Assembly (NCBI GenBank): GCA_028583405.1
Contig: CM053243.1
Span: 30,245,632 to 30,309,631 of the forward strand
Direction: 5' to 3'
From: Pogonophryne albipinna
Lineage: Eukaryota; Chordata; Actinopteri; Perciformes; Artedidraconidae
DNA: 64,000 nt
The notes below the pieces were generated by a model, which saw only the letters and a list, made by a program, of their open reading frames with translations, ran no database searches and was not told the DNA's origin. How positions within the stretch are numbered: position 1 is the first letter of the stretch; each line of letters begins with the position of its first letter. This document shows, piece by piece, positions 11,346 to 23,100 of this stretch. A program made the position numbers and the translations under genes.

Positions 11346-11987
11346 TAAAGGCCCGGACACACCAATCTGACAACAAAGAACTGGCACAGACGGACCCCGA
11401 CTGTTGCGTTGCCTCGCGTCTCTGCGTTTTGGCCATGTGTCGCACTGGAACACACCGCAAAGACTTCAGCCGACGGCCAAGAAGCACGTACGAACTGCGC
11501 ATGCGTGAGTGGCAATAACTCTCCTTACCAGTAGGTGGTGGTAGTGTGTATTCGTCATTCAAAAGAGGCAACAACCGGAAGACAGACTGCGTGATAACTG
11601 AGAGAAGAACAGACTGCATGATATAAACAAACAACAAATAGTGTGTGTGTTCCATTTTCACTCTACAGCGAGAAGCTCATGGGGCTTTCCCGAACCTGTG
11701 TCGAGAGCTGGATTTAAATGAAATCTCAGATTTGCCTTCTTAATAGTTTGTTTGGGTCCATCACTTCCGTTTCGCTTCTCATGCACTGATTCGCTAGCTG
11801 AACAGCCAATCAGAGTGATTTATTTTGCCGACTGCCTTTGGCCGACTGCCGACGCCGAAAAGGCGTCGGCACGGCTGAAAAGACCAGACGGTGCGGGACA
11901 CACCAATCTAAGTAGGGCGTATTGATGCTCATCATCGACCTGACGCCCACCGAGGCCGATAATCGGCCTGGTGTGTCCGTGCCTTAA
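11346..11987. mobile_element. nested MITE with GGACACACCA inverted ends
   Basis: The left end reads TAAAGGCCCGGACACACCA. The right end, on the minus strand, reads TTAAGGCACGGACACACCA. The ends are about 640 bp apart and flanked by TTAA or CTAA, which again suggests TTAA targeting. There is no transposase. The element sits inside the larger one at 9525-12507 and is therefore younger, or was part of a composite. Confidence 0.6.
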
Positions 11988-12507
11988 CATGGGGAAAGAG
12001 ACTTATGGAAATCAGCGGATACTTTTTTTTCAACTAAATAAAATACCCAGTGTGAACTATTTTATAGCCCTTATTAGAATCATTAGGTCCATAAAAGTTG
12101 TAAAATGCACTAAAAGCCGAATCTAGATTTATTTTCTCTCTCCATCTGTGAGCCGAGAGTGGGAGCTCAGGGGGCGGGGCTTTAGGGGCGCATGCTCTAT
12201 GACTGCACATAAGGGTTCTTCTGCTCTGACAGCCAGGCATGACGGCGGGTAATCTGTGACGTTTCGCTCTCTCAAAAGTTGGGCCTCATGCACCAATGAG
12301 CAGCTCTCATAGGAATGAGACCCTGTATCCATGTCTTATTATACTTCCATGGGCAGCATAGACAGGTCTTTTCTGTGTTAGAGTTTTACTCGCTACAGGG
12401 TGTACTTTGAGGGTTTGTGACTTTGCAGACCGTTTACATGCAGGAAAAGCTACATAACACACAAGGGGACGGGTAATAACCGGAAAAGCATGACATGGGA
12501 CCTTTAA

Positions 12508-13792
12508 TGCCAAAACGTAGTAAAGAAGACAAATGTTTTACAAAGCCACAAAACAAATCTTGTTATACCACATAGGGGCGCCATTTACTCACTATTATAT
12601 ATTATTTTGAAAGTATACAACAATGTTTTGACTCAATATTTGCTATTGCCAAAGCCACCAATGACAACAAGAGAAGCATTGTTCAACCTTATGTGTTGAG
12701 GTACTGGTGTAATGCAGTCAAAATGTAAAATACACTTATGGGCATTCATGGGCTACAACTTGCCGATTTCAGCAAATGTAATATTCACAATTCAGTGCCA
12801 GGTCATTCAAAAAAATAAAATAAGCAAACAACATACCATTGTTTCGCAGGTCCATTTCTGCAGTGAACACAGAGTATATATCCATCTGTTGAGTCTCCCC
12901 TGAGCACACACATGTCCCCTGGTCTGTGGATTTAGGGGAAACTTGGGGCATGTCCAAACAAGCCCGACCTCGTCATTCCACACACACCCCTGTCCCCATT
13001 TCATTCACAAAATGCCTCTTTTAAAGATTATAATAAGAGCCTTAATATAAGTAATTTAGTTGGAATAGGCTATCAAAACAATGTCGCTGTAAAGTCACCT
13101 CGAAATCTACTGTAAGCCTATATTGTTATATATTGTCATATCAATATAAACTAAGCAGGGTTGGAAGAGTACTAGAATATTAAAAATATGAACTAAAATA
13201 CAATATTTTTTTACTTTTATTTATTAAAGTAAAAAAATAGGTTGGTTAAAATGTACTGTGAGTAAAAGAGAGGTGAGAATATAGTATATAATTATTTTTA
13301 CATGATATACATCCAGTCAATTGATTCTGAAATGTTGTAGAAATATTCATTTTAGCAGTTTTAAGGAGAAATGTACACTGGGAACATTGGATTAGTAATG
13401 CCAAGGAGAACCAGTATGTTTTAATGTTCATCTTTAAATGGAGCTCAAACCCTCCAATCATATCGAAAACAGCCGCTTCCATGCATGTGCAATGTAGTTG
13501 TGATGAATCACAATTAACAATGAAAGTAGCCAAAACAAAAACACAATTGCAAGGGGGAATGGAACCCTATAAGGCAAAAGAAAGCAAACAAATACAACTG
13601 AAAGGTCTACATGCACATCATTGCACAATGAGACATAATAACAACAGCACACTTCCGGATGCAACAAGCAATATTAAACCACATACATTACACGAATTGT
13701 CAACTCTTAGAATCAACAGCAAATTAAACCATTGTCAGACATAAGTAATAAACAATGTGGCACATGTTTTGCACACACACGCGCACAGACAC
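12508..13792. other. AT-rich intergenic, nothing recognised
   Basis: Only short open frames without protein-like composition are present on either strand. No repeat family was recognised apart from an AC-rich run near 13770-13795, just before the DIRS element. Confidence 0.5.
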
Positions 13793-13990
13793 AACTGAGG
13801 TTACGTAATGTAACCCAGCTTCTATGAGTATAGGCGCAGCCCTCTAAGGCTATCGCTATTGGGTTAATCCCACTGCACGTGTGCAGCACTGACAGACTTA
13901 TTCCACGCCCACCTATGACGTGGGCCCCACCTCCGGGCTCACTTCCGTATAAATAGGAAGTAGGCCCTACAATCCACTCCAACAGCTTTT
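13793..13990. repeat. DIRS inverted terminal repeat, left
   Basis: The block begins AACTGAGGTTACGTAATG. It includes a TATA-like CGTATAAATAGG and GCACGTGTGCAGCACTGACA, all found in reverse complement at about 17480-17640. In the element's own orientation this is its 3' end. Confidence 0.88.
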
Positions 13991-14023
13991 CTTCAGCTAT
14001 TCGCGGAACCAGTGGGGCCCGAA

Positions 14024-14130
14024 CCTTAGAGGGCTGCGCCTATACTCATAGAAGCTGGATTACATTACGTAACCTCAGTTATATATCGTATAAGGCTTCG
14101 CCCTCTAAGGCTATCGCTATTGGGTTAAGG
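14024..14130. repeat. DIRS internal complementary region (ICR)
   Basis: The first half, to about 14083, is the reverse complement of the outer left terminus (13793-13850; CATTACGTAACCTCAGTT). The second half, from about 14084, is the reverse complement of the outer right terminus (TATATCGTATAAGGCTTCGC against the end at 17648-17669). The two termini are thus joined in one short internal block next to the 3' ITR, which is where DIRS-1 carries its ICR and where it templates rejoining of the ends during circle formation. Confidence 0.88.
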
Positions 14131-14887
14131 GCGAAGCAGGATGTAGTCTACGCCCCACTGGTTCCGTCCGTTACCAGAAGCACAAAACACACCTACTCAA
14201 TTAATAACCCATGTCCATTTCGCCATGCGTAAATTGAGCATCACATTCCCAGGGAATATAGCATTAAAAAATGAATATTCTCCATCAGGGAACGAAGGTA
14301 GGCTTACTCGGGCTACCTGTCGTTTAAAAAGTAGAGATCGAGTCTCACTTGTTTAAAAACGATCAACGAATAAAAGAACAGGGGGAAGACCAAGATGCAG
14401 CAGTGCAAATGTCTTTCACTGTCATTCCTCCGTGCAACGCCGTAAAGGAGGTGAGGAGGAGAAAAGGAGCCATCCAAAGTTATCACTCTCGATCTAAAAC
14501 GAGCTTGTGATAACCTTTGGCATAAAAACCGGGTTAGGGCGCAAAACAGCTAAGCTGACATCTCCTTGGATCCGGAGACATGACGGAGTCACCGAGAGAG
14601 CAGACCAATCACTCACCCTTTTAGCTGATGTCAGAGCCAAGAGCAGAGCTACTTTGGCTGACAAGAACTTCAGGGGAACCTGATCTAAAGGTTAAAATGG
14701 AGCTTTACTCAGTGCGCGTAACACTAAAGCCGAAAACCCATTGAGGCGCCAAAGCGCGTGACCCAGGTCTGAGTCTCTGTGCTCCCCGTAGAAAACGTTT
14801 TGTCAGAGGGTGACTACACACCGTGCTGACACCCATCTACGTGGCAAGATGAAATGGCAGCAGCATATGTTTTGACCGTGCTATATG

Positions 14888-15436
14888 TCAAATTCCTGTC
14901 CAGCAACAGCTGGAGGAACGACAGCACGAGGCAGGGGGCCCCACGGGGTCCAGGATTTTCCCCACACACCAAACGGAACATTGTCCATTTGGCTGTGTAG
15001 GATGTGTGTTCAGCAGCTGCGCTGATCGAACACCTCCCTGGCGATTTATGTAGGCCGCCGCTGCTTTGTTATCTGTTCGAATCAACACATGTTGATTGTA
15101 CAGCAACAGGGCGAAGTGCTGGATTACTTTCCATATAGTAATTCCAGCACGTTTATATGGAGAGACATGTGACCCGGCCACTGTCCCCCCACTGCCTGCG
15201 ACATGACGTCACTCTGCTCAGGGGCACCCCCACTGACGTGGAGATTTTTCCAGTGGGTTCAATCCAAACCCACGGAAGGAGGAATGTACACCATGCGTCT
15301 CCTCTGACGCACGGGGTCGATACGCAGGCAAATAAACCACCTCTGGAGTCTCCTCACTGTGAAGGAGACCCAGGGGGATCACCACGTGACCAGCTGATAT
15401 CATCCTTAACAGCTGCATCACGGAGAGGGCTGTCAC
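14888..15436 (-). pseudogene. DIRS RT C-terminal part and RNase H remnant
   Basis: Minus-strand frames carry ALSVMQLLRMISAGHVVIPL (15436-15218), the helical part after the DIRS RT palm, and then VLIRTDNKAAAAYINRQGG (15181-14888), the RNase H block with its conserved TDN. The two lie in different frames and both end early. The product would have been the polymerase of the element. Confidence 0.75.
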
Positions 15437-15479
15437 CGCCCCGCGGGGTGTGACGCGCCGGAGGAGAGCTGTCCGAGCT

Positions 15480-17390
15480 GCTTAAAAACCAATGGGTTTT
15501 TAAAGACAGCCGGTTTATGCAGCGAGCCATGCTGCCTATAACCGACAGGTTAGGGGCAGCCGGCTTAACCGGTGAGCCTTGCTGCTTATTATTATCCATC
15601 TGTCCATCGAACACGCGCGTCGCCACTCTGAGTAATACTCTGAGAGCGCGCGACCTGCTCTGGATGTGTTGTGGTTGTCATGGTGACGAGCCACGTCAAA
15701 CCCCTCGCCGCCGTTGCCCGTGAAGCAACCCAAGAGGGGCCCGGTCCGAAAAGGCTGCGAGGGGGCCTCCACACACTGCATCTCACACCGGCTCTCATCC
15801 TGTCTCTGTTTAGGAGAAGGCTCGTAAACTGGACATTGAGGCGCGTTCACGCTCAAACCTGCTGAGGAATGAGCGGAGGTGTGTGCAGTGCTATTCACAC
15901 AGTGCGTAATAACAGCCCTGGGCTCATTACGACCGTGTGTAGTAGGCACATCTGGGACAGAGGAAAAACCGTGCTGCCTGCTAACCGACAGGTTAACAGC
16001 TGCATCGGAGGAGAGCTGTCACTTTCTCCATTCTCTGCTGTGAGAGTCGCGCTCTCATGCGGGCTGAGTTCAATTCCACTCCCAATTAAATGTCTGGGAG
16101 GGAAGAGGACAGCTCTTCTTCCAGTTGATAATGAAACCCAGGCTTGACAGATGAGATACGAACTGTATCTTCTGAAAAACCGCCTCCTCCCTGGAGCAAG
16201 CCAGCCACAGCCGGTCGTTCAGGTAAAATAACCCTCATCCCCATTCTGAGTAGCTGCTCCAACCGTCTCCACCCACTTTGAAAAAAGTGTGTGGAGCCAG
16301 GAATGAGAAACGCAGGAATTTGCTGTGTTTCGGGATGATGGTTACGTGGAGGTAAGCATCCTTCAGGACTATGGATGTGCACCTCCCTGGTGAACACCCT
16401 CCAGCACCTGTTTGATCGTCAGCATGGGAAAAGGCCATTCCCTTGTTGGACACTGACAGATTGAGGATGGGTCTCATTCCCCCCGCCCCGTCTCCTTCGG
16501 GACCAGAAAATAGCGGGAGTAACAACCCCTGATTTTCTTCCCTTTGAGGAACCCCGGGGAAAGGCTTTCTTTAACCAGAGTTCCTGCCGCTCTGCACGGA
16601 GCGCGAGACACTGTTCCTGGGATGACAGGGTTCCCTGTATCCCGAAGAACTGCGGGGGGGAGAGGCGAATTGCAGAGACTACCCTCTGCCCATCCGCCTG
16701 CTCATCCATCTGTCCATCAGACACACTCGCCACCACCCTTAGTACCATACAGTATTCTGATAGCGCCGAGTGTACTTTCTCTGGCTGTGCTGTGGTTGGT
16801 GACAAACCATGCCAGAGCCCTCCACACGCTGCATTTCACACAGGCTCTCAATATGTCGTTTAGGAGAATACTCGTAAACTGCGCGTTCACGCTCAACACT
16901 ACTAAGGAATGAGCGGAGGTGTGTGCAGTGCTGTCCACACGAGGCGTAATAATGGCCCTCCGTGGGCTCATTACGACCGTGGGTAGGAGGTGTCTGAGAC
17001 AGAGGAAAAATCCATGCTGCCTAAACCCAAAAAGTTTACGGTAGACGGATTTGAAATAGCAAGCCCAGCTGTTTTATTAACCGATAAGTTAAAAAAAACC
17101 CTGCCGGCTTAGGCAGCGAGCCATGCTGCCAAGTAACCAATAGGCTATTGGCAGCTGGCTTAACCGGGGAGCCTTGCTGCATATTAACTTCCCTCTGTCC
17201 ATCTAACCCACGCGCCGTCACTCAAGGCGCGAACCTGCTCTGGATGTGCTGTGGTTGTCATGGTGACGAGCCACGCCAGAGCCCTCCAGACGTTGCATTT
17301 CACACAGGCTCTCCTTATGTCGCGTTTAGGAGAAGGCTCGTAAACCGGACATTTAAGGTGCGTTCACGCTCAACACCCCTAAGGGTGCAG
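15480..17390 (-). repeat. three diverged gag-like repeat units within the DIRS element
   Basis: Three copies of one unit are visible at about 15520-15960, 16705-17010 and 17115-17390. They share landmarks such as GAATGAGCGGAGGTGTGTGC, GGGCTCATTACGACCGTG, GGAGCCTTGCTGC and GTGGTTGTCATGGTGACGAG. On the minus strand each encodes a related peptide region (for example FDGQMDNNKQQGSPVKPAA and DGQREVNMQQGSPVKPAA). Copies two and three sit where gag is expected. The first lies between the RT blocks at 16086 and 15436, which implies rearrangement or an internal duplication. Confidence 0.7.
16086..16525 (-). pseudogene. DIRS reverse transcriptase remnant
   Basis: The minus-strand frame 16525-16235 has the RT entry motif MRPILNLSVSNKG and DAYLHVTIIPKHSKFLRFSF, equivalent to the DAYFHVPI block of DIRS and Ty3-like RTs. 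A frameshift moves the palm to another frame, where FYLNDRLWLA stands in for the YLDDW catalytic box (one Asp changed to Asn). The frame then ends near 16086. This is not a functional enzyme. Confidence 0.78.
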
Positions 17391-17479
17391 AGGAGAGGGA
17401 GGATGGGCCCAGGGGAACCAGGAATGCTTGCTCTTTTAGTAAGTAGCTCTTAAAAGAACTTGTTTTGCCTGTCAATGCT

Positions 17480-17669
17480 TCTGCAACGGAGTGCTGAAGA
17501 AAAGTAGGAGTGGATTGTAGGGACTACTTCCTATTTATACGGAAGTGAGCCCGGAGGTGGGGCCCACGTCATAGGTGGGCGTGGAATAAGTCTGTCAGTG
17601 CTGCACACGTGCAGTGGGATTAACCCAATAGCGATAGCCTTAGAGGGCGAAGCCTTGTTATACGATATA
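17480..17669. repeat. DIRS inverted terminal repeat, right
   Basis: Near-perfect reverse complement of 13793-13990. Shared runs include GTGGGCGTGGAATAAGTCTG and CAGTGGGATTAACCCAATAG. In element orientation this is the 5' end. It contains a TATAAATAGG box on the minus strand, as expected for an internal promoter. Confidence 0.88.
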
Positions 17670-17734
17670 GAACGCTACGTTGCCTAGCAATTCTGACGTC
17701 CCCCTCCCATGAATGTGTGTGTTGTTGTACTCAC

Positions 17735-17830
17735 CTGTGTGTATGCGTGTGTGACTGCAAGTCTCGTGTTGTGCCTTGCTAAATCCTCCTCAATTTGCCT
17801 CCGGTCCAACTTCTCTGCTCGTTCATTCAT
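17735..17830 (-). CDS. exon-like segment, 32 codons, unknown gene (tentative)
   Basis: On the minus strand an ATG at 17830, with an in-frame TGA directly before it, opens a 96-bp frame that runs to a strong donor, CACACAG|GTGAGTAC. The peptide (starts MNERAEKLDRRQIEEDLARH) is charged and predicted helical, unlike the simple-sequence peptides around it. It would be a first coding exon with a phase-0 border. No following exon was found, and the DIRS element occupies the DNA directly downstream. I do not recognise the gene; chance is a real alternative. Confidence 0.3.
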
Positions 17831-18319
17831 TCAAAGTGCGAAGTATAACCAGGCCTCTCGGCATCTCTCGTCCCAACACAGCAGAAAGACCTCCTCACAC
17901 ATCTCACTGAAGGCAGAAGTTAGGCCGCTTGAGTTAACGTGGATATCCCCGCATGTTAGCATTTAGCATGTTAGCCAGGCCACCTGTCGATTCCCCGAGG
18001 TGTGTTTCATTTGGGCATTAACCTTTTGACAGCGGTTTGAATTAAGTCACGGCTTGATTAAGGTGAGCACACATTTTCCAAAACTGCTAGTCACGGTTCG
18101 GTTTCGGAACACGATGTTTATTACTCCGATGAAGGTCATTGTTTTGTCTCGGTGTCTTTGGTTGACTAGCAGCAGGTTTACGGTCAACTACTGGTATGAA
18201 ACTTGGTGAAAGGCTAGAGCACGGGCTAATACAATGTTGGTGCCGATGCGAATCAAGAGGGGGATACATGAGTGTTGCATGTGGTGTCGGAATGTAACTG
18301 CGACTTGGAAAATTCACGC

Positions 18320-19140
18320 ACAGTTAATTCCTCGCAGATTCTTCCATCAGTCCCAGTCAATGTGTCCAATTCAACTAAATGTTTTTTTGTGAGTGAAGGC
18401 CAGAGCTAATTTATAGATTGTTTGATTGTGTAATTACAAGGTGAGAGAAAAATAAATCCACATCCTCCTACTAAAGGATTTTACTTTTCCCTGTTATAAT
18501 AATAATATACTTACTTGTATAATACAAGTTGTAATACAAGTTGTATTACAACATTTGCATGTTAAAATAGGCTATATGCTGGATATATTTCCCAGCATTA
18601 AGGAAATACAATAAAATAAATTGATTCATAATACAAAAAAAATCAACATTAGATAACAATTTAGAAATTAATAATGTGGGTAATATTTCAAATTTAAATA
18701 TAAAATGAGAAAAAAGTTTACTTTGGAAATTATTTGTCACAAAAACCTTTCTAAAATTTCTAAATTATAGTAAATTATTTAAAAATGTTTAGTCAATAAA
18801 GGTTTCCTGTCTAAAATAGTTGAAATGGAACGTAAGCTGATATTTTAATAAATATTGCAAAAAAGGGCTCCAAAAAAGGCATAAGGTCCTTGGCAATCAG
18901 ACCTAGAGTCTGATTGGGATCATTTTGTGATCATGGGGCATCACCCTTACGGCGGCCGTGTGGACGCTGCGTTCATCAGGACAATATCATATGGAGTCAG
19001 ACACTGGAAGTGTGCTGAGGCGTTGACTGGGATTGATGGGACTGATGAGACTGAAGAATATGCAAGGTACGAACTAGCGGCAGAGGCAATAATCATATAT
19101 TAAAAGACAGCAGCATCATAAGAGGCCAACAAGAGTGACA
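18320..19140. other. AT-rich intergenic, nothing recognised
   Basis: No supported coding or repeat feature was found; composition is plain AT-rich. Confidence 0.5.
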
Positions 19141-19330
19141 AGGCAAGGCTTCAAGGCTTTTTTATTGTCATGTGTGCATAGCAACAGTGTAGTTATGACA
19201 ATGAAAATCTTAGGTCACAGGCTCCTCCAACAGTGCAACACAATAACACAGATAAAATAGTACAAGTAAATAAAATATAATATAATAGAACAGTGCAGAA
19301 TAGTCTATAGGGTGTGTCACTTTGCTGAAG
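19140..19330 (-). mobile_element. LINE/SINE tail (tentative)
   Basis: The sequence GGCTTTTTTATTGTCATGTG and the following block with CAATGAAAATCTTAGG and TCCTCCAACAGTGC resemble the 3' ends of common fish LINE/SINE retroposons read on the minus strand. The exact family was not determined. Confidence 0.4.
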
Positions 19331-19469
19331 CATAGTTTTTACCAGCTATCCAGGCCAGTCTCTAAAGACTATCCAAGGGGTCGGCATGTAAATAGTAGCA
19401 TGACCTTCAAGAAGTAGAAAGGGGAGGTGGCTGAAATCGGATTGAGGATTATGAATAAAATTTAACAAT

Positions 19470-20198
19470 GAATGGATTCCAGATTGCATCAATATCAATG
19501 GTTTGTTATTTTATGCCGGCAGATAATTTTTCCATTCAAATGTATTCCATAAGCAGGTTTTTCCAAATTGTGATATTGCTTTTGTGTCGTGATTTCCAAT
19601 TCACAAGGTTAGTTTGTATTGCAATGATTAGGGCTATGGACAGAATTCTACTTAATGTAATGTTGATGTTCACATTGGAAATGTCTCCTAGTAAACAAAG
19701 GGATGGAAGAAGGGGGATGTGGCAGTCCAGCAAAAGAGAGAGGTTGTCAGTGAATATGCATTCCCATGTGGCATGCATGTAGGTGTCTGTGGTGTTAAGT
19801 GAGCAATGAGGACAGATGTCAGAATCTGCGAAACCCATTTTAAACATCCTCTCCCCCGTGTAGTGCACTCTGTGAATAATCTTATATTGTATGAGGTGCA
19901 TGTTGGTGTTGGTTGATATGCAGAAGATGTTTCTGCAGATTTGGGACCAGAAGTCGGTGTTGGGGGTGATCTGTAGATCTTTTTCCTATTTATTTGAAGG
20001 GATGGACATTGTTAAGTCTGCAGTATGAATTAATTTATATATTTTTGAAAACACTGTTTTTTTCTTGATTTGATTTTGAATATTTCTGAGGGGGGGATAA
20101 GAGTTCAACGTTTTGCTGTTAACTTTGGTTTGAATGGATGATTTGAGTTGTAAATATTCTAAATATTGATGCTCCCTGATGCTGTACTTCTGGACCAA
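19470..20198 (-). pseudogene. L1/Tx1-like LINE ORF2 C-terminal fragment
   Basis: Minus-strand frame 20198-19986 contains VQKYSIREHQYLEYLQLKS. After an interruption, frame 19901-19536 contains LIQYKIIHRVHYTGERMFKM followed by a zinc-binding pattern CPHC...MHATWEC. This order is that of the region after the RT of L1/Tx1-type ORF2 proteins, with the C-terminal Cys/His motif. The copy is 5'-truncated, as LINE insertions usually are, and carries stops. Confidence 0.75.
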
Positions 20199-20199
20199 A

Positions 20200-23100
20200 T
20201 CAGAAATGGTTTATTTACATAAATAATCTGCTCAAGTCAAGTCTGCAGAGCCAAAACAGTCAGCATCAGTTATGCACTGCAGTCAACATTGTTAGGCACG
20301 TGTACTTAACTACTTTTTAATGCTAGTTGTCCACTGCATTTATCTGACAAATAAAGTTTTTTGCAAGTCAATTAAGGTGAAAAATGTGATAAGCTTCCAG
20401 AGAAAATACATTGTTCAATGACTCTAGTCTTGACAGACAATTAGTATCTCGTCGGCAAGTTGTTAGCTTAGTTAGTTTCACCAAAAGAGATTCCCCTTTA
20501 AACTTCTCAGGTAGTTTCATTTGAATAACTGCCTGAGGACCAAAGAGGTAAACAGACCAGTATTCACAAAGGAATCCTAAAAAATTAAAAAGGTATTGTC
20601 CATTTGATCTTTTTTTCTTCTTCAATTAATCACCATATGTCTATTTTAGGATCCTTATGATGGGAAACACTGAACTACTTAACTGTTAATAAAGTACAAT
20701 AGATTAATTACCCTATTTAAGTTATAATGCATATAATGTAAACTATATTCATTTATCAGTTATAGTAGGCATTTCTCTCCAGAATAAGTAGGCTACTTAA
20801 ATATTATTTTAAACAGGAATTTTACTTTTTGTATTGGTAGTTACTTAAAAAAAAAAGAAAAAAGGATATAAATACTCCCAACACAACGCTATTGCTTATT
20901 GACAGATATTATATCGCAAGTGTGGAAAAAACATTTTTATTTAGTTTGGAATTAATTTATCACTGTGAGAGCAAAATAATTATCAAAATGGTCACATCGG
21001 TGTTACATTTACCTGATACGTATTTTATTTTGAAAGGTAATACATTTTGTGCTCAAACTCTGAATTTGAACTGTCACGAAGACGAAGAGGGGCTTTATAA
21101 ATCATACAGTCAATGCGTTTAGACAACAATATACCGTATGGAGCAAGAAGCTGCCATTATAAGGAATACAAATAAATGTAAAAAAACGTTTGTGAAGTAA
21201 CATCCATATAAGAAATGCTGCACCAAGTGCCCTTGTTTGTTTGTTTGTAGCCTTTATTTAACCAGGTGAAAATCCCATTGAGATCAACGATCTCTTTTTC
21301 AAGGGAGACCTTAAGTAGTAATAGACAGAATGAGACTATAATAAAGGGATAAAGAATGCCATAATGAATGGAAAATAAGAGGTCAAACACACTTGAATAT
21401 TATGGTAAAATAAGATAACAAATAAGATAAATGATGGAAAATACAACCAACTAAGTAATAAGATAAATTATGGAAAATACAACCAACTAAGTAAGAATTA
21501 TTAAAATGAAGTTAAAAATATGAATATTCATCCATGTTTGCAGCATCCACAGATACACGAATAAACACAGCAGAAGCATCTCGGAGACGAGGGAACCGAA
21601 AGTAGAAAAATGCTGACTCATTGGACTAATTCCGGCACCACTACCGTCCATGTAACCTAATTGCCTATTTAGATTACAAAAAAGTAACTATATTCCCCTA
21701 CCTTTACTGTACATAAAGAAGGCGTAATAAGATTACTGGTAAAAAAAAAATGTGGTTTACTAGCAGATTACAATGTTACAATACATTTTAAAATAAAACA
21801 TTGATTTTATTTCTGCTATTTCTTTGTTTGCCATATTCTTTAGGTTCATACATTAGGTTTTAATCTATACGCCTTTCTGAATTGAATTTATGTTTTTAGT
21901 TGATTTCTTCTTTTTTTTATCCAGCCATATACATCGGTGGGAGTGAGCTATTAAAGTTAAATTAAGCATTTTTTGTTTCTAAGATTTTATTTGAGCTTTT
22001 TTTCATTTGCATTTCTACTGCTTTATAAGCCATACATGACTTTTATCTAAACTAACACGTTGTATGTGACCTGCTCTATCAAAATCAGTCACTTCAATGT
22101 GAAACACTTTTCAGTTATACACAGCATTGGAAAGAGGAGATCATTAGCTGTCCAGTGATATATGTATTGTATTTTTTGTATTTCAAAGCAAAATACGTCC
22201 GTTTTGATAATGATGGTAACCAATACAGAATTATGAGAAACGGCTCAAAGTTTTCAGGCAATTTTTAGGTATTTATTCAACTAAATCATGAACTATAAAA
22301 CAAATTCATCTTGACATGTTAGCAGCAACCCATACTCACACACTTTACTGTTTCACCTTGGTCCCTTACACAAATCAATCGCTGGAACAAAGTCTCTCAA
22401 TTAATCAAAGTGTATTTATAGCCCAAAATCACACATTTTTGAGAAATTTGTCTCAGGGGACTTAACAGTTTGTGCAGAATATAAATACGCAAACGACTCC
22501 CTTCGGAGAAAACTCTTACACACACAGCACTCCTAACCTATGGTCGATATTGTGAAGTTTAATTTAATTTAATTTAATTTCCATCTTTATTTCGAACAGA
22601 TTAAAAAAAAAACTAATACAAAATAATAAATGTGAAAAACAGAATACCGTATTGTTAGAATACAGTATTTATCAATATTCATAATAATATTTATATATTC
22701 AACAAAAATATTCATAATAATAATAAATCATATGTGTCCGAAAGGGAGCAGGAGGAAGCAAATGCTTATTAATTCCCACCCCTTACTTACTGCTAATCAA
22801 TGATTATCCTTTCAATCATTTCTGCAAGTTATTCCTACTCGCATCTTTACATTTATACATACATTTACAATAATTTCTCATCTTCAATCACCTTTCTTCA
22901 TTCTCATAGTTTTCAAAAAAAGTGTTTCTGTACATCCTTTTAAACTAAATTATATTTGTGCTTTGTTTGAACTCCTGCTCCAAAAGTTCATCCAACGAGT
23001 AAAGGTTGTTCTCTACTGTTTTGAGGAGTGGGTTGAAGTTCAGATCTACTCAGTCTGACAGTTGTTTAGTTTCTTTGCACTAGTGATGCGAGACAAAACC

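Larger units (their letters stand above)
9525..12507. mobile_element. TTAA-flanked element (piggyBac-like ends) loaded with nested repeats
   Basis: The left end reads TTAA AGGTCCCATGTCAT (TTAA at 9525-9528). The right end reads ATGACATGGGACCT TTAA (TTAA at 12504-12507). The 14-bp terminal inverted repeats are exact and both are flanked by TTAA, the target of piggyBac-type transposases. The interior is a patchwork: a hAT-like piece ending near 10083, a long foldback at about 10262-10940, a 20-bp minisatellite at 10990-11130, and a second element with inverted ends at about 11346-11987. No transposase frame survives. The open frames of 60-145 codons within it are compositionally repeat-derived. 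Confidence 0.75.
13793..17669 (-). mobile_element. DIRS-type retrotransposon, degenerate
   Basis: This element of about 3.9 kb reads on the minus strand. Inverted terminal repeats of about 200 bp lie at 13793-13990 and about 17480-17669. An internal complementary region at 14024-14130 matches both outer ends, which is the hallmark of DIRS elements. RT-like sequence is seen at about 16525-16086: a block RPILNLSVSNKG, then KDAYLHVTIIPKHSKFLRFSF-like residues cut by a frameshift, and a YLND catalytic-site remnant near 16215. More RT or connection sequence (VMQLLRMISAGHVVIPLGLL) lies at 15436-15218. RNase H-like sequence at 15181-14888 contains TDNKAAAAYINRQGG. No tyrosine recombinase or methyltransferase was recognised. 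Frameshifts and stops show it is dead. Confidence 0.88.

Noticed and set aside
11224..11661. 145-codon minus-strand frame
   Set aside because: It lies inside a MITE with inverted ends; composition is not protein-like.
13246..13744. Overlapping frames of 95-106 codons on both strands
   Set aside because: AT-rich low-information peptides with no domain; chance frames.
15536..15949. 137-codon minus-strand frame as an independent gene
   Set aside because: It is one of three gag-like repeat copies of the DIRS element.
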